Positions 24,009 through 33,509 of a DNA stretch of 64,000 nt are shown piece after piece. Source of the stretch: Streptomyces californicus (GTDB lineage Bacteria > Actinomycetota > Actinomycetes > Streptomycetales > Streptomycetaceae); NCBI RefSeq assembly GCF_000717645.1, contig NZ_JNZZ01000006.1:186001-250000 (forward strand), written 5' to 3'. Positions within the stretch are counted from its first letter, which is position 1. The number at the start of each line of letters is the position of its first letter. The position numbers were made by a program, and so were the translations under genes. A model generated the notes under the pieces. That model was not told the origin of the DNA. It worked only from the letters and a program-made list of their open reading frames with translations, and searched no databases.

Positions 24009-25601
24009 ATGTCCGCACGACCCACCCGACGCGCCGTCCTCGGCGCGGCCCTCGCCGTCGCCGGAACCGGAGCGCTCGCCGCCTGTTCCGACGGCGGCGG
24101 CGACCACGGCGATGCGCACTCCCCCGGCGGAGCGCAGGACTCCGGTACGTACGTCTCCCCCGGCGGTGAGGAGGTCCGGACGGCCGAGGCGGCGCGCGGC
24201 TCCGGGCCCGTACGCAAGGTCTCCCTGACCGCCACCCGCACCCGGCTCGACCTCGGCGGCGGGCGCACCGTCGCCTCGTGGGCGTACGGGGACCGGCTGC
24301 CGGGGCGCGAGGTGCGCGTGACGGCGGGCGACACGCTCGCGCTCACCCTCGCCAACCACCTGCCCGAGCCGACCTCCCTGCACTGGCACGGGCTCGCCCT
24401 GCGCAACGACATGGACGGGGTCCCCGGGTTGACCCAGCGGAACATCGAGCGGGGGGCCGAGTTCGCCTACCGGTTCGCCGTGCCGCACCCGGGAACGTAC
24501 TGGTTCCACCCGCACTCCGGTGTGCAGCAGGACCGGGGGCTGTACGCCCCGCTGATCGTGGAGGACCCGAAGGAGCCGTTGGCGTACGACAAGGAGTGGG
24601 TGGTCGTCCTCGACGACTGGGTCGACGGGGTGGAGGGGTCCACCCCGGACGCCGTTCTCAAGGAGCTGTCCGGCGGCATGGGCGGCGGGATGGACCACGG
24701 CGCGCACACCATGTCCGGCCACGGCGACACGGCGGAGAGCGGGCCGGCGGAAGCCGGCGGCGGCGGTCCGTCCCGGATGATGATGGGCGCCACCAGCGAA
24801 CTGCTCGGCGGCGACGCGGGCGACGTGGCCTACCCGCACTACCTGGCCAACGGTCGGCTGCCGGAGGACCCGGAGGTCTTCTCCGCCCGGCCCGGCGACC
24901 GCGTACGGCTGCGGATCATCAACGCCGGCGGCGACACCGCCTTCCGCGTCGCGATGGGCGGCCACCGGATGACCGTGACGCACACCGACGGCTTCCCGGT
25001 CCGGCACACCACGGGGGACGCGCTGCTACTGGGGATGGGCGAGCGGTACGACGTGCTCGTCACCGCCGGCGACGGGGTCTTCCCGCTGACGGCGCTGGCG
25101 GAGGGGAAGAAGGCGTCCGCCCTCGCCGTCCTGCGGACCGGGAGCGGGGCCGCGCCCGCCGCCTCCGTACGCCCGAAGGAGCTGGACGGGAAGCTGGTGG
25201 AGGCGGGGCGGCTGGCCCCGGACCCGTCGGTCGCGCTGGGCGGCCGGGCGCCGGACCGGACGATCCGGATGCGACTCACCGGCGGGATGGCGGCGTACGA
25301 CTGGGCCTTCGACGGGCGGCCGTACGACGCGAAGGAGCGGCGGCCGGTGGAGGCGGGCGAGCGGGTGCGGCTCGTCTTCGACAACGCGACGGCCATGTGG
25401 CATCCGCTCCATGTGCACGGGCACACCTTCGCGCTCGGCGGGAACGCCGCCGGGGCCCGCAAGGACACCGCGATCGTGCTGCCGCACCGGTCGCTGACCG
25501 TCGAGTTCGACGCCGACAACCCGGGGCTGTGGATGGTCCACTGCCACAACGTGTACCACGCGGAGGCGGGGATGATGACGGTGCTCGGGTACCGGGCCTG
25601 A
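24009..25601 (+). CDS. Multicopper oxidase, Tat-type lipoprotein
   Basis: A 530-residue laccase/CueO-type oxidase. The signal has a twin arginine (TRRAVLGAALAVAGTGALAAC) and a lipobox ending at Cys 26, so it is likely exported folded and lipid-anchored. Copper-binding motifs are complete: HWHG near 128, WFHPHSG near 167, HPLHVHGH near 465 and HCHNVYHAEAGMM near 513 (type 1 axial Met). A Met/His-rich insert (residues about 222-260, GMGGGMDHGAHTMSGHG) recalls the copper-binding loop of CueO. Copper(I) detoxification is the likely role. It follows the DUF6153-like gene. Confidence 0.9.
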   Translation: MSARPTRRAVLGAALAVAGTGALAACSDGGGDHGDAHSPGGAQDSGTYVSPGGEEVRTAEAARGSGPVRKVSLTATRTRLDLGGGRTVASWAYGDRLPGREVRVTAGDTLALTLANHLPEPTSLHWHGLALRNDMDGVPGLTQRNIERGAEFAYRFAVPHPGTYWFHPHSGVQQDRGLYAPLIVEDPKEPLAYDKEWVVVLDDWVDGVEGSTPDAVLKELSGGMGGGMDHGAHTMSGHGDTAESGPAEAGGGGPSRMMMGATSELLGGDAGDVAYPHYLANGRLPEDPEVFSARPGDRVRLRIINAGGDTAFRVAMGGHRMTVTHTDGFPVRHTTGDALLLGMGERYDVLVTAGDGVFPLTALAEGKKASALAVLRTGSGAAPAASVRPKELDGKLVEAGRLAPDPSVALGGRAPDRTIRMRLTGGMAAYDWAFDGRPYDAKERRPVEAGERVRLVFDNATAMWHPLHVHGHTFALGGNAAGARKDTAIVLPHRSLTVEFDADNPGLWMVHCHNVYHAEAGMMTVLGYRA

Positions 25602-25613
25602 CTCTGGTGGCCT

Positions 25614-25662
25614 ACCGCAGGTCGGGGCCGGGGCTGCCGACATACCGGCCCTGACCTGCGGT
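25614..25662. terminator. Terminator after the multicopper oxidase gene
   Basis: An 18-bp stem with a single G-T pair (ACCGCAGGTCGGGGCCGG against CCGGCCCTGACCTGCGGT) and a 13-base loop, 12 bases after the stop codon. Confidence 0.75.
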
Positions 25663-25734
25663 TTCGGTGGGCTCGGGCAGATTTTGCCCGGCCCGCCGGG
25701 ACATTGCGTCAGAAAGACGATTACACTGGCGGAC

Positions 25735-27489
25735 GTGCCTCAACTACGCCTCGCACTGAATCAGATCGACTCGACCGTCGGCGACCTCGCCGGCAACTCG
25801 GAGGCGATCGTCCACTGGACCCGGCACGCCGCCGAACAGGGCGCCCACCTCGTGGCGTTCCCCGAGATGGCGCTGACCGGATACCCCGTCGAGGACCTGG
25901 CCCTGCGGTCGTCCTTCGTCGAAGCCTCACGGCAGGCGCTCCGTGCGCTGGCCGCCCGGCTCGACGCGGAGGGCTTCGGCGAACTGCCGGTCGTCGTCGG
26001 CTACCTGGACCGCTCCGAGCACGCCGCGGCGCGCTACGGGCAGCCCGCCGGTTCCCCGCGCAACGCCGCCGCCGTGCTGCACCGCGGCGGGATCGCGCTC
26101 AACTTCGCCAAGCACCACCTGCCGAACTACGGGGTGTTCGACGAGTTCCGGTACTTCGTGCCGGGCGACTCGATGCCGGTCGTGCGGGTCCACGGGATCG
26201 ACGTGGCCCTCGCGATCTGCGAGGACCTGTGGCAGGACGGCGGGCGCGTCCCGGCCGCCCGGGCCGCCGGCGCCGGGCTGCTGCTCTCCGTCAACGCCTC
26301 GCCGTACGAGCGGGACAAGGACGACACGCGGCTGGAGCTGGTCCGCAAGCGGGCCCAGGAGGCCGGCTGCACGACCGCCTACCTGGCGATGATCGGCGGC
26401 CAGGACGAGCTGGTCTTCGACGGCGACTCGATCGTCGTCGACAAGGAGGGCGAGGTCATCGCCCGCGCCCCGCAGTTCTCCGAGGGCAGCGTGATCCTCG
26501 ACCTGGAGCTGCCCGCCGCCGCGACCGACGCTCCTTCGGGCGTGGTGGACGACGGGCTGCGGATCGACCGCGTGGTGCTGTCGGACGAACCGGTCGCGGC
26601 GTACGAGCCGGAGCTGGCGGGCGGGTACGCGGAGCGGCTGGAGGACGAGGAGGAGATCTACTCCGCGCTCGTGGTCGGACTGCGGGCGTACGCCGCGAAG
26701 AACGGTTTCAGCAATGTGCTGATCGGGCTCTCCGGCGGGATCGACTCCGCGATCTGCGCGGCCATCGCGTGCGACGCCCTAGGAGCGCAGAACGTGTACG
26801 GCGTCTCCATGCCGTCGAAGTACTCCTCGGACCACTCCAAGGACGACGCGGCCGAGCTGGCGCGGCGTACGGGACTCAACTTCCGCACGGTGCCGATCGC
26901 GCCGATGTTCGACGCGTACATGGCGTCGTTGCAGCTCACCGGGTTGGCGGAGGAGAACCTCCAGGCCCGGCTGCGCGGCACGACGCTGATGGCCATCTCC
27001 AACCAGGAGGGGCAGATCGTGCTGGCGCCGGGCAACAAGTCCGAGCTGGCGGTCGGCTACTCGACGCTGTACGGGGACGCGGTCGGCGCGTACGGGCCGA
27101 TCAAGGACGTGTACAAGTCGTCGGTCTTCCGGCTGGCGAAGTGGCGCAACCGGGCGGCCGAGGAGCGGGGGCAGACCCCGCCGATCCCGGAGTCCTCGAT
27201 CACCAAGCCGCCGAGCGCGGAGCTGCGGCCGGGGCAGGTCGACACGGACTCGCTGCCGGACTACGAGGTGCTCGACGCGATCCTGGAGCTGTACGTGGAC
27301 CGGGACCAGGGTCTCGACGCCATCGTGGCGGCCGGGTACGACGCGGAGCTGGTGGCGAAGACGTTGCGGATGGTCGATACAGCGGAGTACAAGCGGCGGC
27401 AGTACCCGCCGGGGACGAAGATCTCGCCGAAGGGGTTCGGGAAGGACCGGCGGCTGCCGATCACGAATCGGTGGCGCGAGTCGTCGTAG
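25735..27489 (+). CDS. nadE: Glutamine-dependent NAD+ synthetase
   Basis: A 584-residue two-domain enzyme. The N-terminal nitrilase-type glutaminase has the catalytic Glu in FPEMALTGYPVEDL (about 46), Lys in NFAKHHLPNYG (about 126) and Cys in LAICEDLWQD (about 162). The C-terminal ATP-pyrophosphatase domain has the PP-loop LSGGIDSA near residue 333. It converts nicotinate adenine dinucleotide to NAD+ using glutamine, the last step of NAD synthesis. GTG at 25735 gives the usual VPQLRLALNQ start; the frame continues upstream but without family-like sequence. Confidence 0.95.
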   Translation: MPQLRLALNQIDSTVGDLAGNSEAIVHWTRHAAEQGAHLVAFPEMALTGYPVEDLALRSSFVEASRQALRALAARLDAEGFGELPVVVGYLDRSEHAAARYGQPAGSPRNAAAVLHRGGIALNFAKHHLPNYGVFDEFRYFVPGDSMPVVRVHGIDVALAICEDLWQDGGRVPAARAAGAGLLLSVNASPYERDKDDTRLELVRKRAQEAGCTTAYLAMIGGQDELVFDGDSIVVDKEGEVIARAPQFSEGSVILDLELPAAATDAPSGVVDDGLRIDRVVLSDEPVAAYEPELAGGYAERLEDEEEIYSALVVGLRAYAAKNGFSNVLIGLSGGIDSAICAAIACDALGAQNVYGVSMPSKYSSDHSKDDAAELARRTGLNFRTVPIAPMFDAYMASLQLTGLAEENLQARLRGTTLMAISNQEGQIVLAPGNKSELAVGYSTLYGDAVGAYGPIKDVYKSSVFRLAKWRNRAAEERGQTPPIPESSITKPPSAELRPGQVDTDSLPDYEVLDAILELYVDRDQGLDAIVAAGYDAELVAKTLRMVDTAEYKRRQYPPGTKISPKGFGKDRRLPITNRWRESS

Positions 27490-27529
27490 CGGGGTGGCGG
27501 TTGCCGGAGGCGTCCGGCGGCCGCCCTTG

Positions 27530-28095
27530 TCCTCAAGCGCCGGACGGGCTGGGGCCGGGGCGGTGATGCCTCGGGCCGGTCCGGCGTACCGGGTCCGTCC
27601 TCAAGCGCCGGACGGGCTGGATCAGGGCCACCCGGCGAGGATGCCGATGACCCGGGGCCCGACCGGCGTACCCGTTCCGTCCTCAAGCGCCGGACGGGCT
27701 GGAGGGGTGCGGGGGCAGGCTGCAGCCGGCGGCCCCAGGCACGTGGCACGCGGCCTCGGGCCCAACCCACGCAACGGTTCCGTCCTCAAACGCCGGACCG
27801 GCTGGATCAGGGCCACCCGGCCAAGGAAGCCGATGCCCCCGGGCCCGACCGGCGTGACGCTTCCGTCCTCAAGCGCCGGACGGGCTGGAATCGCCGCCGG
27901 ACCGGCTGGAGCAGTGCGGGGGCAGGTTGCAGCCGGCGGCCCCAGGCAAGTGGCACGCGGCCCCGGGCCCAACCCGCGCAACGGGTTCGTCCTCAAACGC
28001 CGGACCGGCTGGATCAGGGCCACCCGGCCGAGAATGCCGATGACCCGGGGCCCGACCCGCGTACCCGTTCCGTCCTCAAACGCCGGACCGGCTGG
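27530..28095. repeat. Alternating repeat array, seven 23-bp cores with two spacer types
   Basis: The core TCCTCAAGCGCCGGACGGGC+tgg (or its variant with AAACGCCGGACC) starts at 27530, 27598, 27680, 27783, 27866, 27990 and 28073, with a partial copy near 27895. Spacers after cores 2, 4 and 6 share one sequence (ATCAGGGCCACCCGGC and on to ACCCGTTCC), and spacers after cores 3 and 5 share another (GTGCGGGGGCAGG...GGCCCCAGGCA). The order from 27598 is therefore A-B-A-B-A with a composite period of about 185-207 bases. It fills most of the nadE-MFS gap, and the last core forms the MFS stop codon. Confidence 0.9.
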
Positions 28096-29305
28096 ATGTG
28101 GTCTTCCGGTCGGGGTCCCGTGTGGTCGTGGGTCCCCCCGCCACCACGCGGGAGTTCGGGTTCGGGGTGCGGTCCAGGTAGCCGGCCGTCATCGCGATCG
28201 CCAGGCCCGCCACCGCCAGCGCCGCGCCCACGAACGCCGGGGACGTCCAGCCCCAGCCGGCCGCGATGGCCACGCCGCCCAGCCAGGCGCCGCCCGCGTT
28301 GGCCAGGTTGAAGGCCGAGTGGTTGGAGGCGGAGGCCAGGGTCGGGGCGTCCTTCGCCTTGTTCATGACCAGCATCTGGAGCGGGGTCGTCGTCATGAAC
28401 CCCACCGCTCCCAGCAGCACCACGATCACCAGCGCCGCCCACGTCACGTGCACGACGAACGGGAAGACCGCCAGGACCACCGCGAGCGCGCCGAGCGATC
28501 CGTACAGGGTCGGCCGCAGCGCCCGGTCGGTGAGCGGGCCCGCCGCCAGGGCGCCCAGGGTCATGCCGATGCCGAAGAGGGCCAGGACCGGGGTGACGGA
28601 GGACTCGCCGAAGCCCATCGCCTTCGTGGTCATGGTCGAGAGGTACGAGTACACCGCGAAGACCCCGGCGAAGCCGAAGACGGCGGTGAGCAGGCCGAGG
28701 ACCACCTGGCGGTTGCCGAGGGCGCGCAGTTCGCGGCGGACGTCCTGGTGCGCCTCGACCGGGATGTGGGGCACCAGGCGGGCGAGGGCCGCCATCGCGG
28801 CGAGGCCGATCGCCGCGACCACGAGGAAGGTGGCCCGCCAGCCGAGGTGCTGGCCGAGCAGGGTGGCGGCGGGGACGCCGACGATGTTGGCGACGGTCAG
28901 GCCGAGGAACATCGTCGCGACGGCCCGCGCCTGGCGGCCCTCGGTGACCAGCCGGGCGGCGACGACCGCGCCGACGCCGAAGAACGCGCCGTGCGGCAGA
29001 CCGGCGAGCAGCCGCCCCGCGATCAGCCAGCCGAAGTCCGGGGCGAGCGCGGAGGCCAGGTTGCCCACGGTGAAGACGGCCATCAGGAGCAGCAGCATCT
29101 TCTTGCGCGGGACGCGCGAGCCGAGGCCGGTGAGCAGGGGCGCCCCGAGGACGACGCCGATCGCGTACGCCGACACGAGGTATCCGGCGGTGGGCACGGA
29201 CGTGTGCAGGTCGTCCGCCACGTTGGGGAGCAGCCCCATCATGACGAACTCCGTCGTGCCTATGCCGAAGGCGCTCACGGCCAGGGCGAGGAGGGCCAGA
29301 GGCAT
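28076..29305 (-). CDS. MFS exporter, DHA1 (AraJ/Cml-like)
   Basis: A 409-residue, 12-segment major facilitator of the DHA1 drug or sugar efflux group. It starts MPLALLALAVSAFGIGTTEFVMMG, the usual AraJ/chloramphenicol-efflux opening, and has motif A as GLGSRVPRKK after segment 2. The last residues (TSSRSGV) and the TGA stop are encoded by the final core of the upstream-lying repeat array, so the tail is repeat-derived. No regulator is adjacent. Substrate is unknown. Confidence 0.85.
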   Translation of the reverse strand: MPLALLALAVSAFGIGTTEFVMMGLLPNVADDLHTSVPTAGYLVSAYAIGVVLGAPLLTGLGSRVPRKKMLLLLMAVFTVGNLASALAPDFGWLIAGRLLAGLPHGAFFGVGAVVAARLVTEGRQARAVATMFLGLTVANIVGVPAATLLGQHLGWRATFLVVAAIGLAAMAALARLVPHIPVEAHQDVRRELRALGNRQVVLGLLTAVFGFAGVFAVYSYLSTMTTKAMGFGESSVTPVLALFGIGMTLGALAAGPLTDRALRPTLYGSLGALAVVLAVFPFVVHVTWAALVIVVLLGAVGFMTTTPLQMLVMNKAKDAPTLASASNHSAFNLANAGGAWLGGVAIAAGWGWTSPAFVGAALAVAGLAIAMTAGYLDRTPNPNSRVVAGGPTTTRDPDRKTTSSRSGV

Positions 29306-29482
29306 GAGGAGGGGACCTTTCGCGATCACTCGGAACCAGGGGCAGAACGAAGAGCCGCCGCCTCGGAGGGGACGCCGGGCGACGGCTGGGTCTTCGTTAT
29401 GTATTCGACTGGAACAAATTGTCGCAGACGGTTTATGCCGGGTGGTGAACACCCGGTTGCGCGGGCGCGTACGCGCCCGCCG

Positions 29483-30508
29483 TCACAGCTCCACGCGCGC
29501 CGCGATCGGGAGGTGGTCGCTGTCGGTCGCCGCCAGGGTCCAGGACGCCTTCGGCTCGACGCCCTTGACCATGATCTGGTCGATGCGGGCCATCGGGAAC
29601 GAGGCGGGCCAGCTGAAGCCGAACCCGTCGCCCGCCGCGCCCTGGGTGGAGCGCATCTGCGCGGTGACCGCGTTGAGCGAGCGGTCGTTCATGGTGCCGT
29701 TCAGGTCGCCGAGCAGGACGACGCGCTCCACCCGCTCGTGGGCGATGGCCTCGCCGAGCGCGTCGGCGCTGTCGTCGCGCTGGTTGGCGGTGAAGCCGGC
29801 GTGCATCTTCACGCGGACGGACGGCAGGTGGGCGACGTAGACCGCGACCTCCCCCTCGGGGGTCGCGACGGTCGAGCGCATCGCCCGGGTCCAGCCCATC
29901 TTGATGTCGACGGGCTTGGTGTCGGCCAGCGGGTACTTGCTCCACAGGCCCACGGTGCCCTGGACCGCGTGGTACGGGTAGCGGTCGGCCAGCGACTTCT
30001 CGTACCGGGAGACCTGCCGGCCCGGGAGTTCCTGGAGGGCCACGACGTCCGCGCCGGAGCCGGCGACCTGCTGGGCGGTGCCGTCCGGGTCGGGGTTGTC
30101 GGCGTTGACGTTGTGGGTGGCGACGGTGAGGTCGCCGCCCGAGCCGGACTTGTCGGTGATCAGGCCGCCGAACATGTTGAGCCAGACCACGACGGGCAGC
30201 AGCAGCGCCACCAGGGCGGTCGCGGAGCGGCGTACCAGGGCCAGGACCAGCAGGACGGGGATGAAGAGCGCGAACCACGGCAGGAACGTCTCGACGAGGC
30301 TGCCCAGGTTGCCGACGCGGTTGGGGATCTGCGCGTGGACGCCCATCACCAGGGTCAGGAGCACCGAGCAGAGCGCCAGCAGGATGCCGCGCCGCCAGAT
30401 GCCCCGGTCGTTCCGCAGCCGTCGCCCCAGGCTCCGGAGGCGGGAATCGCGGGCCCCGGGCTGCTCCTCGCTGCCGTTGTCCGTGTCCGCTCCGTACGCC
30501 TGAACCAT
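29483..30508 (-). CDS. Membrane-anchored endonuclease/exonuclease/phosphatase-fold protein
   Basis: A 341-residue protein: an Arg-rich cytoplasmic start, three membrane segments (about residues 40-120: GILLALCSVLLTLVMGV, FLPWFALFIPVLLVLALV, ALVALLLPVVVWL) and an extracytoplasmic EEP domain. EEP motifs are visible as ATHNVNADN, VALQELPG, LLGDLNGTMNDR and SDHLPI, covering the metal and catalytic Asn, Glu, Asp and His positions. Proteins of this layout may act on lipid or nucleotide phosphodiesters at the cell surface; the substrate is not evident. ATG at 30508 gives MVQAYGADTD. Confidence 0.85.
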   Translation of the reverse strand: MVQAYGADTDNGSEEQPGARDSRLRSLGRRLRNDRGIWRRGILLALCSVLLTLVMGVHAQIPNRVGNLGSLVETFLPWFALFIPVLLVLALVRRSATALVALLLPVVVWLNMFGGLITDKSGSGGDLTVATHNVNADNPDPDGTAQQVAGSGADVVALQELPGRQVSRYEKSLADRYPYHAVQGTVGLWSKYPLADTKPVDIKMGWTRAMRSTVATPEGEVAVYVAHLPSVRVKMHAGFTANQRDDSADALGEAIAHERVERVVLLGDLNGTMNDRSLNAVTAQMRSTQGAAGDGFGFSWPASFPMARIDQIMVKGVEPKASWTLAATDSDHLPIAARVEL

Positions 30509-30525
30509 CGCGCTGTCCTCACTGC

Positions 30526-30561
30526 CTTGCCCTGTACATCGCCCTTGCCCTGCACATCGCC
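30526..30561. repeat. 18-bp tandem duplication upstream of the EEP gene
   Basis: CTTGCCCTGTACATCGCC at 30526-30543 is followed at once by CTTGCCCTGCACATCGCC at 30544-30561, differing by one base. It sits 17 bases before the EEP start codon, within the likely leader or promoter. The remainder up to 30790 shows nothing else. Confidence 0.8.
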
Positions 30562-30790
30562 GCGCTTCCGACCCTAGGCGATGAGGGGTGCCTTTCCCGC
30601 CGCCGACCCCGCCCGGGAACCCGGTGTTCCGGTCGGCCCGGCGGGCCTTCGGGAATCCGGCGACGCGTACGGAGAGCCCGTACGGAAGGCACGACGACCG
30701 GGACGGGAGCAGGGGTTCCGGCACGGGGCGGGACCGGCGGCGTTGTTACAGAACGATCACAAACGGAGGCTCGCGCGTCGGACGGGGCGG

Positions 30791-31453
30791 TCAGCGGGCC
30801 GGGGCGAGGCCGTTCAGCAGGGCGTCGATGACGCGGTCCACGAGGTCCTCCGGGAGCGGGGCGTCGGGGCGGTGGACGGTGCGGACCAGCATCGGGCCGA
30901 CGAAGAGGTCGTCCAGCAGGTCCACGTCGAGATCGTCCCGCAGCTCCCCGGCGGCGACCGCGCGCCGCACCGCCTCCAGCATGGCGAGGCGCCGGGGGGC
31001 GATCACCCTGCCGTGGTACTCCTCCCACAGCTTCGGGTGGCTCTTCATCTGGGCGAACATGTTGACCAGGAGCACCGAGGAGCGCTGCGCGATGCCCCGG
31101 GTGCGCATCGATTCGAGCATCACCCGCAGATCGGCCAGGCCGGCGGTGCCGGAGACGGGCGGCTCGGGGGGCTCCATGTCGCGTACGACGTCGACGAGCA
31201 GCTCCTCCTTCCCGCTCCACCGCCGGTAGATGGTGGCCTTGCCGACGCCCGCCGTGCGCGCGATGCGCTCGATGGACAGGCCCGCCAGCGGTTCGCCGGC
31301 CTCCAGGTGGGCGATGACGGCGTCGAGGATCGCCCGCTCCGCCGCGGCGGAGCGGGGCCGCCCGCGGCGGGGTTCCGCTTCCGTCCCCCCGGCGGGCGGC
31401 TCGCCGCCGCCCCGCGCCCCGCACCGGTCCCGCTCGCCGTCCTGGCCCTGCAC
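30791..31453 (-). CDS. TetR-family regulator
   Basis: A 220-residue TetR protein. After an Arg/Gly-rich leader comes the helix-turn-helix (LSIERIARTAGVGKATIYRRW, about residues 58-78), and then a C-terminal ligand domain of the TetR_C_16-like type. It lies 189 bases downstream of the DHA2 exporter on the same strand, so it is probably its co-transcribed repressor, acting at the palindrome at 33278. The start is uncertain: GTG at 31453 has GAGAGG upstream, but the frame is open further. Confidence 0.85.
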   Translation of the reverse strand: MQGQDGERDRCGARGGGEPPAGGTEAEPRRGRPRSAAAERAILDAVIAHLEAGEPLAGLSIERIARTAGVGKATIYRRWSGKEELLVDVVRDMEPPEPPVSGTAGLADLRVMLESMRTRGIAQRSSVLLVNMFAQMKSHPKLWEEYHGRVIAPRRLAMLEAVRRAVAAGELRDDLDVDLLDDLFVGPMLVRTVHRPDAPLPEDLVDRVIDALLNGLAPAR

Positions 31454-31642
31454 CTGAAGCCGCCTCTCGCCGCGTCCGCCGTCGCCCGCGTGGTGTCGTC
31501 CGTACGTCGTGACCCGGGTGCCGTCCGTACGCCGGGGCCCGTGCACCGTCCGTACGCTCGTCACCGTCGTCGGTCCGATTCTCGCCGACCCGGGGGGGGC
31601 GTGGAGCACCGGACCTCGGCCGCCGGACCGGCGGGCGGTCCC

Positions 31643-33253
31643 TCAGGGGCTGACCCGGTCCCTCGCCGGCGGGGTCGCGGCGGGGGCCTCGGGCGCCGGG
31701 GCCGGGGTGCGGCCGGGCAGGAACAGGGCCACCACCGCGGCGCCGATCAGGGCGACGGCCGCCGAGCCGAGCGCCGTGACGTGCATGGCGCTGATGAAGG
31801 CGTCGTTGGCGGCGGCGACCAGCGGCTTTCCGGCCACCGGGCCGAGCTTCTCGGCGACCCCGAGCGTGGCCTCGATGGATTCGCCCGCCACGTCCCGCGC
31901 CCCGGCCGGGACCGCGTCGAGGTGGCCCTCGATGTCGCCCCGGTAGACGGTGGAGAGCACCGAGCCGAGGACCGCGATCCCGAGCGCCCCGCCGACCTGG
32001 CGGAAGGTGTTGTTGACGGCGGAACCGGAACCGGCCTTCTCCCGGGGCAGCGCCTGCATCACGGCGACGGTGACGGGCGGCATGATGTGCGCCATCCCGG
32101 TGCCCTGGACGAAGAAGACGAGGCAGAGCACCCACACCGGCGTACCGGCGTCGAACAGGGCGAAGGACGCCAGGCCGGCGGCGACGAGCAGCATGCCCAC
32201 CGTGCAGACCGCGCGGGCGCCGAAGCGGTCGACGACCAGCCGGGCCCGGGGCGCGAAGATCATCTGCGCGGCGGCGAGCGGAAGGATCAGCAGGCCGGAC
32301 TCCAGGGCGGTGTAGCCGCGCACGCTCTGGAGGTAGAAGGCGGAGAAGAACGTCACGCCCATCAGCGCGAAGAAGACCAGCGCGATGGCGGCGACGGCGG
32401 CCGAGAACGCGGGCTTGCGGAAGTACGAGATGTCGATGGCCGGGTGGCTGCTGCGCTTCTCGTGCCAGACGAATCCGGCCAGGACCAACAGTCCGCCGAC
32501 GATGGGGAGGAGGACGGTGGTGTCGGTGAAGTCGGCCAGTTCGCCGCCCCGGATGATCCCGTAGACGAGCAGGACCAGGCCGACGATGGAGAGCGCGACG
32601 CCGAGCGGGTCGACCTTGCCGGGCTTCGGGTCGCGGGAGTCGGGGACCAGGACCGCCATGGCGACGAGGGCGATGACCACGACCGGGACGTTCACGAGGA
32701 AGATCGAGCCCCACCAGAAGTGCTCCAGCAGCAGTCCGCCGGTGATCGGGCCGATGGCGATGCCGAGCCCGACGCTGCCCGCCCAGATGCCGATGGCCTT
32801 GGGCTGCTCGTCACGCTCGAAGACGTTCATCAGGACGGCGAGGGTGGCGGGCATCACGAAGGCGGCGCCGAAGCCCATCAGGGCCCGCCAGGTGATGAGT
32901 TCGCCGGGCGAGGCGGAGAAGGCGGCCAGCGCGGAGCCGGCGCCGAAGACGAGCGTGCCGGCGAGGAGGACCTTCTTGCGGCCGATCCGGTCGCCGAGCA
33001 GACCCGCCGTGAAGAGCAGTCCGGCGAAGACGAGCGTGTAGGAGTTGATCGCCCACTCCAGCTCGCTCTGGGTGGCGCCGATGCCGGTGGGGGCGGGGCT
33101 CGCGATCGTCTTGACGGCGACGTTCAGGATCGAGTTGTCGAGCACCACGATGAGCAGGCTGAACATGAGGACGGTGAGGATCCACCAGCGGCGGCGGTGG
33201 ATCGCCTCGGGAACACGGGGCGCGGCGGCGGGAGCGCCGGACGGTATGGACAT
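31643..33253 (-). CDS. MFS drug exporter, DHA2 (EmrB/QacA) type
   Basis: A 536-residue, 14-segment exporter. Segment 1 contains the DHA2 signature [10 protein letters not shown]. Motif A is [11 protein letters not shown] and motif C is [15 protein letters not shown] short Pro/Ala-rich cytoplasmic tail ends the protein. A perfect 19-bp palindrome lies 25 bases before the ATG, and the TetR gene follows downstream, a common arrangement for inducible multidrug export. The substrate is not known. Confidence 0.9.
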   Translation of the reverse strand: MSIPSGAPAAAPRVPEAIHRRRWWILTVLMFSLLIVVLDNSILNVAVKTIASPAPTGIGATQSELEWAINSYTLVFAGLLFTAGLLGDRIGRKKVLLAGTLVFGAGSALAAFSASPGELITWRALMGFGAAFVMPATLAVLMNVFERDEQPKAIGIWAGSVGLGIAIGPITGGLLLEHFWWGSIFLVNVPVVVIALVAMAVLVPDSRDPKPGKVDPLGVALSIVGLVLLVYGIIRGGELADFTDTTVLLPIVGGLLVLAGFVWHEKRSSHPAIDISYFRKPAFSAAVAAIALVFFALMGVTFFSAFYLQSVRGYTALESGLLILPLAAAQMIFAPRARLVVDRFGARAVCTVGMLLVAAGLASFALFDAGTPVWVLCLVFFVQGTGMAHIMPPVTVAVMQALPREKAGSGSAVNNTFRQVGGALGIAVLGSVLSTVYRGDIEGHLDAVPAGARDVAGESIEATLGVAEKLGPVAGKPLVAAANDAFISAMHVTALGSAAVALIGAAVVALFLPGRTPAPAPEAPAATPPARDRVSP

Positions 33254-33277
33254 GGGGACGAGCCTAGCCTCATTTCG

Positions 33278-33296
33278 ATACGAGACCGTCTCGTAT
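33278..33296. promoter_or_regulatory. TetR-type operator ATACGAGAC-c-GTCTCGTAT
   Basis: A perfect palindrome with 9-base arms and a 1-base centre, directly upstream of the DHA2 exporter and likely overlapping its promoter. Operators of this ACGAGAC/GTCTCGT form are typical of TetR repressors of efflux genes. Confidence 0.7.
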
Positions 33297-33509
33297 TGTT
33301 AAAGCTTTGCCCAATGGAACCTGTCCGGCCGGCCACGTTCGCTCCGCCCCCGGTGGGGCGCCCGGGGATCGTCCGGGCGGCGTGCGCGGCGCGGCCCCTG
33401 CGAGCGGCGTGCGCGGGCCCACTTCCCGAGGGGCGGGGCGGGATGCCACCATGGAAGGGATCCGGGGACGCCGTCAGGGCGCCTCGAGATGACGAAGGAG
33501 CCACCGGCC

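Noticed and set aside
27530..28095. CRISPR array
   Set aside because: Repeats and spacers are both repeated in alternation, spacers are 60-100 bases, no cas genes are near, and the cores also occur singly elsewhere.
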